This document shows positions 18,299 through 26,361 of a DNA stretch of 64,000 bases, in pieces (the first letter of the stretch is position 1; every line of letters starts with the position of its first letter). The notes beneath the pieces were generated by a model. It made no database searches and was not told where the DNA came from. It saw nothing but the letters and a program-made list of their open reading frames with translations. The translations under genes were made by a program, and so were the position numbers. The DNA is from Leifsonia sp. NPDC080035 (GTDB taxonomy: Bacteria; Actinomycetota; Actinomycetes; Actinomycetales; Microbacteriaceae): positions 620,001 to 684,000 of the forward strand of contig NZ_CP157390.1 in assembly GCF_040050925.1 (NCBI RefSeq), in the 5' to 3' direction.

Positions 18299-19915
18299 TC
18301 AGTCGTGCTCCACCAGCAGGTGACGGTCGATGGCCACGGCGATCGCGTCCTCCCGGTTGGACACCCCGAGCTTGCGGTAGACGCTGCGCAGCTGGGTCTT
18401 CACCGTGTTCGCCGATACGACGAGCGCGGCAGCGATCTCGGCGGTCGAGCCGGTGTCCATCAGCGCCGCGAGCACCGCGAGCTCGCGCTCGGTCAGCAGC
18501 GTCTCCTGCCGGATCTCCGGCAGCAGCGAGCGCAGCGGGACATCGTCGACGACCTCGGCGAAGCCGGCGTCCCTGAGCGCCGAGACGACCCGCTCCAGGT
18601 CGCGCGGCGGCAGCAGGGCGAGCGCGAGGCGCTGCTCCGTCCGCGCCAGCAGCGCCCCGAGCTGACCGACGACGCCGCGCGTCCGCGCCGAGTCGGAGAA
18701 GCGCAGCAGCACGGCCGCCTCCAGCGCCGCCGCCTCCGCCGCACCCCGCGCCGGCAGGTGCTCGCCCGCCAGAGCCCGCAACCCGGTGAGGGCGCTCCCC
18801 GTCCGGTCGAGCGCGAGGTCGACGCGGGCGCGCTCGATGCGGCCGAGCGGGTCGCCCGCGAGGTCGCGATCGAGGATCACCGAGGCCGCGTCCGGGCTGC
18901 CCAGGGCGAGCTGCAGCAGCGCACGGACCCGCGCGAGGGCGTTCCGCGTGCTCGCCGAGCGGCCCTCGGCTCCGCGCATCGCGGCGAACGCGTCGAGGTC
19001 TGCCAGCGCCCGGCCCGCATCGCCCGCCAGCAGGCGGGCGAGTCCCTCGACCTGCGCGATCGCGATCCAGTGCTCGATGGAACGGCGGTCGTGCTCCATC
19101 GCCTCCAGCTGCGCGAGCGCGACCTCGCCGTCCAGCCGCTCCACCGCGACCATCGCCTCTGCGAGCCGGTAGAAGGTGCCGGTGTACATCCGGCGCTGCT
19201 CGTCCGTCCACGGGCCGGTGCGCGCGTACTCGATGTGCTCCAGCGCCTCCGGGATGTCGCCGCGCAACGCGTGGATGCCCGCGAGCATCGCGAGGTTGCC
19301 GAAGCCCGGCGACGGCGGAGTCGTCGGGGAGGCGGCGAGCCCCTTGGCGAAGGTGTCCATCGCCGCGTCGACGTCACCGCCGTAGTAGAGCGAGATGCCG
19401 ACCTGCGCGTAGACGCGCGGGAGGTAGTCGAGGGAGGCGCGCTCCTCCTCCGGAAGCGCGTCGAGCGCGGCGACCGCGGCGCGCGACGGGCCGATACTCA
19501 TCCGGGGACGGCCGAGCAGGCGGTACGCGGCGCTCTCGGCGGCGCGGATGAGCGCGCGGTCGATGGGGTCCATCCCGCTCCGCTCGGCGCGCGCGGCGCG
19601 GACCGCGAGCGCGAAGTAGCGGAGGGCGCGCACCCGGTGGAAGCCGAGGACGTTGTAGGCGATGCCGAGCATCATGGCGAGCAGCGGCTGCGCCCTGATC
19701 GTGCTCTGCGGGAGCCGCTCGAGCAGCATCCTGGTCGCTTCGCCGTGACGGGTGGAGAGCTCGAACCAGCCCGCCCGGACGGCCGCGAGGGTCCCGGCCA
19801 CGTCGCCGCCCTCGACCGCCGCCGCCAGGCTCGCCAGCTGCTCGTGGCCGTCGCTCGTCGGCACGGACCCCTCTCGTACGTCTGCGATCGGATCCCGATC
19901 CCCGCGCTGCTCCAA
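18299..19915 (-). CDS. LuxR-family transcriptional regulator with TPR-like sensor region
   Basis: A 538-residue regulator. The C-terminal about 65 residues form a LuxR helix-turn-helix: LLTERELAVLAALMDTGSTA, then EIAAALVVSANTVKTQLRSVYRKLGVSNREDAI. The preceding about 460 residues are Ala-rich helix pairs consistent with TPR-like repeats, as in the sensor part of MalT/LAL proteins, but there is no Walker A ATPase domain. The start is TTG at 19915 behind AAGGGGAG, a rarer start that may keep expression low. It sits between the two large surface-protein genes and is the best candidate to control them (inference). Direct repeats just after its stop and upstream of the 17598 gene resemble activator sites. 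Confidence 0.82.
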   Translation of the reverse strand: MEQRGDRDPIADVREGSVPTSDGHEQLASLAAAVEGGDVAGTLAAVRAGWFELSTRHGEATRMLLERLPQSTIRAQPLLAMMLGIAYNVLGFHRVRALRYFALAVRAARAERSGMDPIDRALIRAAESAAYRLLGRPRMSIGPSRAAVAALDALPEEERASLDYLPRVYAQVGISLYYGGDVDAAMDTFAKGLAASPTTPPSPGFGNLAMLAGIHALRGDIPEALEHIEYARTGPWTDEQRRMYTGTFYRLAEAMVAVERLDGEVALAQLEAMEHDRRSIEHWIAIAQVEGLARLLAGDAGRALADLDAFAAMRGAEGRSASTRNALARVRALLQLALGSPDAASVILDRDLAGDPLGRIERARVDLALDRTGSALTGLRALAGEHLPARGAAEAAALEAAVLLRFSDSARTRGVVGQLGALLARTEQRLALALLPPRDLERVVSALRDAGFAEVVDDVPLRSLLPEIRQETLLTERELAVLAALMDTGSTAEIAAALVVSANTVKTQLRSVYRKLGVSNREDAIAVAIDRHLLVEHD

Positions 19916-19990
19916 CGTGCTCCCCTTTCCTTCCTATTCTTCACGACGTGGGAACGTTCGCATCATGACGCGGAACCGCCTGTGGATGCA

Positions 19991-20024
19991 CCGAGGCCCG
20001 GCACCTCGCGGTGCCGGGCCTCGG
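19991..20024 (-). terminator. Perfect 15-bp hairpin terminator after the second surface-protein gene
   Basis: CCGAGGCCCGGCACC (19991-20005) and its exact complement (20010-20024) flank the tetraloop TCGC. It lies 13 bases after the stop codon at 20038 and before the LuxR-type gene, separating the two transcription units. Confidence 0.8.
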
Positions 20025-20037
20025 TGGCGCCGGGCGG

Positions 20038-23000
20038 TTACTCGGCCGCGCGGCGGCGGCGGATGGCGAGGAAGGCGGCTCCCGCGCCGATCAGCAGGGC
20101 GGCGATGATCCCGGGCGCGACCAGGTCGCTACCGGTGGAAGCCAGCCCGGTGCCGGGGGCGGGCGGGTCGATCGGCGTGCTGGTGTCGCAGCTGCCGCTC
20201 GGGTCGCACGATCCGCCGTCGACCGCCGGGTCGACGGTGTTGATCAGGCGGCCGTTGCCCGACCCGGCGTCCTTCACCGTCACCGAGTAGGTCACCTGGA
20301 CGACCTCGCCGATGCCCAGCGGGCCGGACCACGTGAGCGTCTCACCCTTCAGCGTCGCGCCGTGGGTGGCGTCGCCGTTGTAGGCGGCGTCGTCGAGCAC
20401 ATCCGACATGTCGTCGGTGAACGACGCCGGGTGCGCCGCGGTGAACGCCGACTCGCCGGTGTTGGTGACGGTGATCCGGTAGGAGACCGCGTCGCCCGGC
20501 TTGACCGTCTTGGTGGTGGAGACGGTCTTCGTCACCGTGTACGACGCCACCGGGGTGTCGGTCAGGCAGTCGCCGGCCGGGTCGCAGGCTCCGCCGGGGC
20601 CGTTCGGGACGACGGCGTTGACCAGGTGGTGGTTGCCGGTGTCGGGGCTGTTCACGGTGACCGAGTACGTGATCTTCACGGTCTGGCCGACCGCGAGCGC
20701 ACCGGACCAGTTCAGCGTGCTGCCGGTGACCGTCGCGCCGTTCGACGCGTCGCCGTTGTACGTCGCGTCGTCCAGCACGTTGGTCAGGTCGTCGCGGAAG
20801 GACGCCGGCTTGGCCGCGGTGTAGGCCGCCGTTCCGGTGTTCGTCACCGTCACCGTGTAGGTGATGGTGCCGCCGGGGGTGACCGTCGCCTTCGAAGCGG
20901 ACTTGGACACGGTGTACGAGCCGGACGGGATGTTCACCGTGCACGCCGCGTCGTCGCTGCCTGGCGGGCAGTTGCCGCCGGGCGGCGTGACGACGGTGTT
21001 GTCCAGGTGCTTGTCACCGGTGTCGGGGTCGTTCACCGTCACCGAGTAGGTGATGGTGGCCGTGTCGCCCGCGGCGAGCGCACCCGACCAGGACAGCGTC
21101 GGCTCCGCGTAAGTCGCACCGGAGGTCGCGTCGTTGTTGTACGTCGCGTCATCCAGCACCGCCGACAGGTCGTCGGTGAAGGAGGCCGGAGCGGCGGCCG
21201 TGTAGTCCACGACACCGGTGTTCTTCACCGTGACCCTGAAGGTGACGGTCTCGCCCGGGACGACCTCCGTCTTGTCCGCGGTCTTGGTCACCTGGAGCGC
21301 CTGCACCGGGTTGCTGGTGGTGCAGCTGCCCGCCGGGTCGCAGTCCCCGCCGGTCACGCTGTTGGCCAGCGTCCCGTCGCCGGTTCCGGCCGGGCCGACC
21401 AGCACCTTGTAGGTGATGGTCTGGGTCGCGCCGACGGCGAGCGGGCCCGACCAGGTCAGGGTGTTCCCGCTGACCGTGGCGCCCGCGGTCGCCGAGCCGG
21501 CGACGTAGGTCGCGTCATCCAGAACCTTCGACAGGTCGTCGGTGATGGTCGCCGGGGTGGCGGCGGTGTAGTCGGCCGTGCCGGTGTTCTTCACCGTGAC
21601 CGTGTAGGTGACGGTGTCGCCGGGGTGCACGGCGCCGGCTGCGGACGACGTCTTCGAGACGCTGTAGGAGCGCACCGGGTTGATCGTCGTGCACTCACCG
21701 GTCACGCACGAGCCGCCGTCGCCGGGGACGACCGCGTTCTTCAGCGTGTGGTCGCCCGTGTCCGGGGTGTTCACCGTCGCGGTGTAGGTGATCGTCACCG
21801 TCTTGCCCGCGGCGAGCGCGCCCGACCACGACAGCGTGCCTGCCGAGATGGTGGCGCCGTTGTCGGGGCCGGAGGTGATGGTCGCGTCGTCCAGGACGGC
21901 TGACAGATCGTCGGTGAACGAGGCCGGGTCGGCGGCCGTGAAGTCCGCGGTGCCGTGGTTCGTGACGGTCACCGTGTAGGTCACCTCGTCACCCTGGGCG
22001 ACGGGTCCGGCCGGACTGGCCGTCTTCGACACCGTGAACGAGCGGACGTTCGTGGTCGTCGAACACTCCCCCGCCGGGTCGCAGGCGCCGCCGGGCGACG
22101 TCGGGCGGACCGTGTTCGCCAGCACCTTGTCACCGGTGTCGGGGCTGTTGACGGTCACCGTGTAGGTGATCGTCGCCGTCGCACCGATCGCGAGCGGGCC
22201 GGACCAGGTGAGCGTGCTCCCGGTCACCGTCGCCCCGTTGTCCGGACCGGCCGTGATGGTCGCGTCGTCGAGCACCTTCGAGAGGTTGTCGGTGAAGCTG
22301 GCCGGTGCGGTCGCGGTGTAGTCGCGTGCGCCGGTGTTCTTCACGGTGACCGTGTAGGTGACGGTGCTGCCCTCGGTGACCTCGGTCGTGGACGCGGTCT
22401 TCGCGACCGTGAACGAACCGGACGGGATCAGGACGGTGCAGTCCGGGTTCCCGGAGTCCGCCGGGCAGTCGCCGCCCGGGGGCGTCACGACGGTGTTGTC
22501 CAAGTGCGAGTCGCCGGTGACGGGGTCGTTGACCGTCACCGAGTAGGTGATGGTCGCGGTGGCGCCGGCGGCGAGGGCGCCGGACCACGACAGGGTCGGC
22601 GCCGTGTAGGTGGCTCCGCCGGTGGCGTCGTTGTTGTAGGTCGCGTCGTCGAGCACCGCGGACAGGTCGTCGCTGAACGTGGCCGGGTTCGCCGCGGTGT
22701 AGTCGACGATGCCGGTGTTCTTCACGGTGATCGTGTAGGTGATCGTGTCACCGGGGATCACGTCCGTCGCGTCCGCGGTCTTCGTCACCGAGAACGACTG
22801 GACCTCGGTGGTGGTGGTGCAGGACGCGTCCGGGTCGCAGACGCCGCCGTTGTCCCCGGGGACGACCGCGTTGGTGAGCGTCTTGTCCCCGGAGTCGGGG
22901 CTGTCGACGGTCACCGAGTAGGTGATCGTCTGCGTCGCGCCGGCCGCGAGCGGGCCGGACCACGAGAGGGTGTTCCCGTTGACGGTGGCGCCACCGGTGG

Positions 23001-24396
23001 CGTCCCCGTTGTAGGTCGCGTCGTCGAGGACCTTCGAGAGGTCGTCCGTGAACGTCGCCGGGTTCGCCGCCGTGTACGCCCAGGCTCCGGTGTTCTTCAC
23101 CGTGACGGTGTAGGTGACCTTCTGGCCCGGGTGCGCGGTGGCGGAGGAAGCGGTCTTCGAGACGGTGTAGGACGGGTCGGAGAAGGTGACCGTGCTGGTG
23201 CCCGGCTCGTTCAGGCCGACCGTCGTGACGTTGTCGGGGCCGTTGGTGAAGCTGCCCGCCTTCGACGAGGTCACCTGGACCGTGATGGTGCAAGAGGCCT
23301 GCCCGGCCGCGAGCGTGCCGTTCGTGACCGCGATCGAGGTGGCGCCCGCCACGGCGGTGGTGGTGGCGGTGCAGGTGCCGCCCACGGTGCCGTTGGCCAG
23401 GGTAAGCCCGGTCGGCAGCGTATCGGTGAAGCCCCAGCCGGCCTTGGACGCGAGCTCGCTCGTGTTGGTGACGGTGAAGGTCAGGGTGGAGGTGCCGCCC
23501 GTCTGCACCGCGGTCGGCGTGAACGCCTTGTCGAGCTGCGGGGTGACGTCCAGGATGCGGATGTTGTCGAATGCGGCGTCGTTGCCGGCGCCGGAGCCGT
23601 TCGCGTTCTGCATGCGGATGCCGAGCGACGAGCCGTTGAACAGCAGCGAGCCGTTCGAGGTGTAGGTCCCGACGCTCGCCGTCTTCGCGCCGACCGAACC
23701 GCTGGCGGGGACGTTCACCGTCTTGCCGGACGAGCACGCGTTCAGCTGGCCGCCGACGTTAGTGGCCGTGCCCGCCTGGTTCAGGAAGGCGAACTGGTAG
23801 AGCGGTGCCGACGCGTTGCAGTTCACCGCGGCCGTGTCGACGCTGAAGGTGAGGAACCGGCCGGAGGCGGACGCCAGCGGGATGTTGCTCGCCGTCCGGA
23901 ACTGGGTGGCGTTCACCCCCGGGTTGTTCTCGGTGTACGCGGTGACGGCGTGGTTGGCCCCTGGCGTGGCCGAGCCACCGTGCACGCCCAGGGCGTACGC
24001 GAGCTGGTTCAGGTTGGCGGAGTCGTTCTCGATCTGGCAGTTGCCGAGGTTCGTCGACGGCGTGTTGTAGTTGCGGATCTGACCGTTGCAGTTCGCCAGC
24101 CACGCCGGGTCCGCGGTGTACTTCTGGCCGGTCGCCCCGGTATACGCGGCGAGACCGACGGGGGCGTTCCCCACGCCGTTCTCGAAGTCCTCCTGGAACG
24201 CGACGGTTGGCGCCTGCGGCGTGCCCGGTGTTCCGGGCGCCGCCTGCGCCGGTGCCGCCGTCAGGACGAGCGCGCTCGCGCTCACCGTCGATACGACCAG
24301 CGCCAGCGCCCCCAGCGACGCCGCCAGCCGCAACCGCCGCGATCGCAGCCGCGGCAGCAGGCCCGCTCTCGCCTTCGTCTTTCCGTGCGTCCCCAC
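20038..24396 (-). CDS. Large secreted, cell-wall-anchored repeat protein 2 (DUF11-type domains, LAxTG anchor)
   Basis: A 1452-residue protein. The N-terminus is a signal peptide (basic start, hydrophobic LAASLGALALVVSTV core, cleavage after PAQA). A Cys-containing N-terminal domain of about 230 residues (EDFENGVGNAPVGLAAY at its start, FDNIRILDV at its end) resembles the ligand-binding heads of bacterial surface proteins. A DUF11-type domain follows, then eight tandem repeats of about 125 residues with VTYTVTVKNTG and DDLSKVLDDATYN. The end is LASTG (about 1418-1422), a membrane span and RRRR, a class E sortase signal. The GTG at 24396 has GGGGAGG five bases upstream; an in-frame GTG at 24438 has none. 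It is paralogous to the 11809-17598 gene but with a different N-terminal head. Confidence 0.87.
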   Translation of the reverse strand: MGTHGKTKARAGLLPRLRSRRLRLAASLGALALVVSTVSASALVLTAAPAQAAPGTPGTPQAPTVAFQEDFENGVGNAPVGLAAYTGATGQKYTADPAWLANCNGQIRNYNTPSTNLGNCQIENDSANLNQLAYALGVHGGSATPGANHAVTAYTENNPGVNATQFRTASNIPLASASGRFLTFSVDTAAVNCNASAPLYQFAFLNQAGTATNVGGQLNACSSGKTVNVPASGSVGAKTASVGTYTSNGSLLFNGSSLGIRMQNANGSGAGNDAAFDNIRILDVTPQLDKAFTPTAVQTGGTSTLTFTVTNTSELASKAGWGFTDTLPTGLTLANGTVGGTCTATTTAVAGATSIAVTNGTLAAGQASCTITVQVTSSKAGSFTNGPDNVTTVGLNEPGTSTVTFSDPSYTVSKTASSATAHPGQKVTYTVTVKNTGAWAYTAANPATFTDDLSKVLDDATYNGDATGGATVNGNTLSWSGPLAAGATQTITYSVTVDSPDSGDKTLTNAVVPGDNGGVCDPDASCTTTTEVQSFSVTKTADATDVIPGDTITYTITVKNTGIVDYTAANPATFSDDLSAVLDDATYNNDATGGATYTAPTLSWSGALAAGATATITYSVTVNDPVTGDSHLDNTVVTPPGGDCPADSGNPDCTVLIPSGSFTVAKTASTTEVTEGSTVTYTVTVKNTGARDYTATAPASFTDNLSKVLDDATITAGPDNGATVTGSTLTWSGPLAIGATATITYTVTVNSPDTGDKVLANTVRPTSPGGACDPAGECSTTTNVRSFTVSKTASPAGPVAQGDEVTYTVTVTNHGTADFTAADPASFTDDLSAVLDDATITSGPDNGATISAGTLSWSGALAAGKTVTITYTATVNTPDTGDHTLKNAVVPGDGGSCVTGECTTINPVRSYSVSKTSSAAGAVHPGDTVTYTVTVKNTGTADYTAATPATITDDLSKVLDDATYVAGSATAGATVSGNTLTWSGPLAVGATQTITYKVLVGPAGTGDGTLANSVTGGDCDPAGSCTTSNPVQALQVTKTADKTEVVPGETVTFRVTVKNTGVVDYTAAAPASFTDDLSAVLDDATYNNDATSGATYAEPTLSWSGALAAGDTATITYSVTVNDPDTGDKHLDNTVVTPPGGNCPPGSDDAACTVNIPSGSYTVSKSASKATVTPGGTITYTVTVTNTGTAAYTAAKPASFRDDLTNVLDDATYNGDASNGATVTGSTLNWSGALAVGQTVKITYSVTVNSPDTGNHHLVNAVVPNGPGGACDPAGDCLTDTPVASYTVTKTVSTTKTVKPGDAVSYRITVTNTGESAFTAAHPASFTDDMSDVLDDAAYNGDATHGATLKGETLTWSGPLGIGEVVQVTYSVTVKDAGSGNGRLINTVDPAVDGGSCDPSGSCDTSTPIDPPAPGTGLASTGSDLVAPGIIAALLIGAGAAFLAIRRRRAAE
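20165..23170 (-). repeat. Eight tandem DUF11-like coding repeats of about 375 bp
   Basis: Eight units encode about 125 residues each, starting VSKTASS, VTKTADA, VAKTAST, VSKTASP, VSKTSSA, VTKTADK, VSKSASK and VTKTVST. Most carry the DDLS/T-xVLDDA core and end in a CDPAGSC-like Cys pair or a PPGGxCP variant. The boundaries are approximate. Confidence 0.8.
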
Positions 24397-24684
24397 AGAG
24401 ACCTCCCCGATTCGCCTGGAGGACACACCATCCCCCACGTCGGGTCTCAGCTAAGCGATCGCGACACGCCGGTTTCTTTGCGGATTCGCAAAGACCACCC
24501 CCGAGGCCCGGGAACTTAACCCCTGAAACCCCCCGAATGGGGGTAGCCGGAACGAGTGCCCAGGCCCCTCGTTCGGGGTAGGCCGCGAATCCCGCACGGT
24601 TCCGCACGAGCCCGGCGCGATCGCGGGATGAGGGAATAGCGAGCGGTCGACGCGCGTCTGGCAGTCTGACGAGGTGAATGCACG
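24397..24684. promoter_or_regulatory. Divergent promoter region between surface protein 2 and the second LuxR-type gene
   Basis: 288 bases hold several symmetrical elements. TCTTTGCG-GATT-CGCAAAGA (24475-24494) is a perfect 8-bp inverted repeat with a 4-nt centre. CCCCC-GAAT-GGGGG lies at about 24530-24543. Two GGGGTAG copies (24540-24546 and 24575-24581) stand 35 bp apart in the direction of the regulator gene. GGGGTAG resembles the G-rich asymmetric boxes bound by MalT-type activators. Neither promoter can be placed with certainty. Confidence 0.5.
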
Positions 24685-26238
24685 ATGAGTTCTGCCGAGA
24701 GAAGCGACGACGCCGACCCCACGACCGTCGATCCACGCCGGAACCCTCGAGCCCTCCCCCCGCTCGTGGCCGACGTCGCGGCGCGGGACGGATGGCGTCA
24801 GGCGGCGGCGGTCATCCAGCGCAACTGGGACGCGTTCGCGAGCGCGGCCCCGCAGCAACTTCTCGAGGCGCTGAAGGCGCTGCCCGGTGAAGCGTTCGTC
24901 GAGACACCGGGACTCCTCGTCGCCGCGAACTATCTGCAGCACATCACGATCGACGGCGACCCTCGGCGCTTCTTCCACGACGGCCGGCTCGTGGCACCGC
25001 CGGGCGAGCCGCGCGCGACCGACCTGAACGCGCTCATCCTGCTCACCGCGGAGGCGGCCGGCGCCCGAACGGCCGGTCAGCTTCAGGAGGCGCAGCGGGT
25101 GGCAGAGCAGGCGCGCGACGCGCTGCTCGGGCTCTCGGCGGCGGAGCGCGCGCCGATCGCCGGGTCCATCCCGCACCTGCGATTCCAGTGGGGCCGGACG
25201 TTGGATGCCGCCGACGCGCCCGGGGCCCTGGCGGAGTACGAGGAGGCGTACCAGGTCGCCCGGCTGACGGCGCAGCCGGTGATCGCGCGACGCTCGGCCG
25301 GCCACATCGCGTGGTTCCACGCGGAGCGCGGCCGGCTGCGCCTCGCCGACCTCTGGCTCGCGCGTGCCCAGGCGGAGCCGGCGACGAACGGCAGGTACGA
25401 CGTCGTCGTGTTCCTGACCTCCGCGCTTCTCAAGCACGACCGGGAGGATCCGGACGCGCCGCGCGACCTCGCCAGGGCGCTCGGCCTGCGGCTCGGGGAG
25501 CACTGGGCCGCGGCGCTCTGGATGGCCGCGATGATGGAGCGCACCAAGCCGGGGGCGTCCACGGTGCACTCCCGCCTGGAACTCGAGCTGGAACGACACC
25601 CCGAGGCACGTGACCTGCGGGGCGCGAACGGGAGGTACATCAAGGCCGCCCACGCCCGGCTCGCCCGGCTCCGCCCGCGGCTGCGGGCCGCCGCGCCCCT
25701 CCCCGACGTCCCGACGGCGCTCGACCACGTTCTGGCCGCGACCACCGCCCATCTGCGCGGGGACCACAGCGAAGCGCTGATGCACAGCGACGAGGCACTC
25801 GCGATGAGTTCTGTCCCGCGCGTGGAGGCGCCGGCGAGCCTGATCGCCGCGGCATCCCACCTCGCCCTCGGGCATTCGCGCACGGCCGCTGACGCGTTCC
25901 GGATCGCCAACCGGGTGATCGCGGATGAGCGCATGCTGTCCGCGTACTGGTTCGTGCCCGCCGCGACGGTCGCCGCGCTGGCCGAGCTGGCGGAGGAGCC
26001 GATCCACAGCGCCACGCTCGCCGGTGGCAGCGCTCCGGCCCGACCCCGGCTCACGAAGCGCGAGCGCGAGATCCTGGAGCTGCTGGCCACCGGCCGTTCG
26101 ATGGCCAGGATCGCGACGGAGCTCTACATCAGCCCGAACACCCTGAAGTCCACCGTCCGTGCCCTCTACCGCAAGCTCGGCGTCAGCTCGCGCGCCGCCG
26201 CCGCCGACGTCGCCCGCAACGCCCTCGACGGCCACTGA
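24685..26238 (+). CDS. LuxR-family transcriptional regulator with helical sensor region (second copy)
   Basis: A 517-residue regulator with a C-terminal LuxR helix-turn-helix: LTKREREILELLATGRSMAR, then IATELYISPNTLKSTVRALYRKLGVSSRAAA. The N-terminal about 430 residues are helical and TPR-like without a Walker motif, as in the regulator at 18299. It is divergent from the second large surface-protein gene, with a shared 288-base control region, which makes that gene its likely target. The ATG is preceded by AGGTGA. A relationship to MalT/LAL-type activators is inferred from the architecture; the effector is unknown. Confidence 0.83.
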   Translation: MSSAERSDDADPTTVDPRRNPRALPPLVADVAARDGWRQAAAVIQRNWDAFASAAPQQLLEALKALPGEAFVETPGLLVAANYLQHITIDGDPRRFFHDGRLVAPPGEPRATDLNALILLTAEAAGARTAGQLQEAQRVAEQARDALLGLSAAERAPIAGSIPHLRFQWGRTLDAADAPGALAEYEEAYQVARLTAQPVIARRSAGHIAWFHAERGRLRLADLWLARAQAEPATNGRYDVVVFLTSALLKHDREDPDAPRDLARALGLRLGEHWAAALWMAAMMERTKPGASTVHSRLELELERHPEARDLRGANGRYIKAAHARLARLRPRLRAAAPLPDVPTALDHVLAATTAHLRGDHSEALMHSDEALAMSSVPRVEAPASLIAAASHLALGHSRTAADAFRIANRVIADERMLSAYWFVPAATVAALAELAEEPIHSATLAGGSAPARPRLTKREREILELLATGRSMARIATELYISPNTLKSTVRALYRKLGVSSRAAAADVARNALDGH

Positions 26239-26361
26239 CCCGCGCTCGCGGGGCTGGGCCCGCGGAATCCCGGGTATAGCCACGCCCTCCGCCCGCGGGT
26301 TAGCTTTCGGTCGCGTCTCCGCCGCCCGGCGGGGACGGACGCGGACGTCAGGAGCGCGCAC

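Noticed and set aside
11950..23170. Regular direct repeats that could suggest a CRISPR array
   Set aside because: The repeat period is about 380 bp, in frame, and encodes protein domains; there are no short identical repeats with unique spacers and no cas genes.
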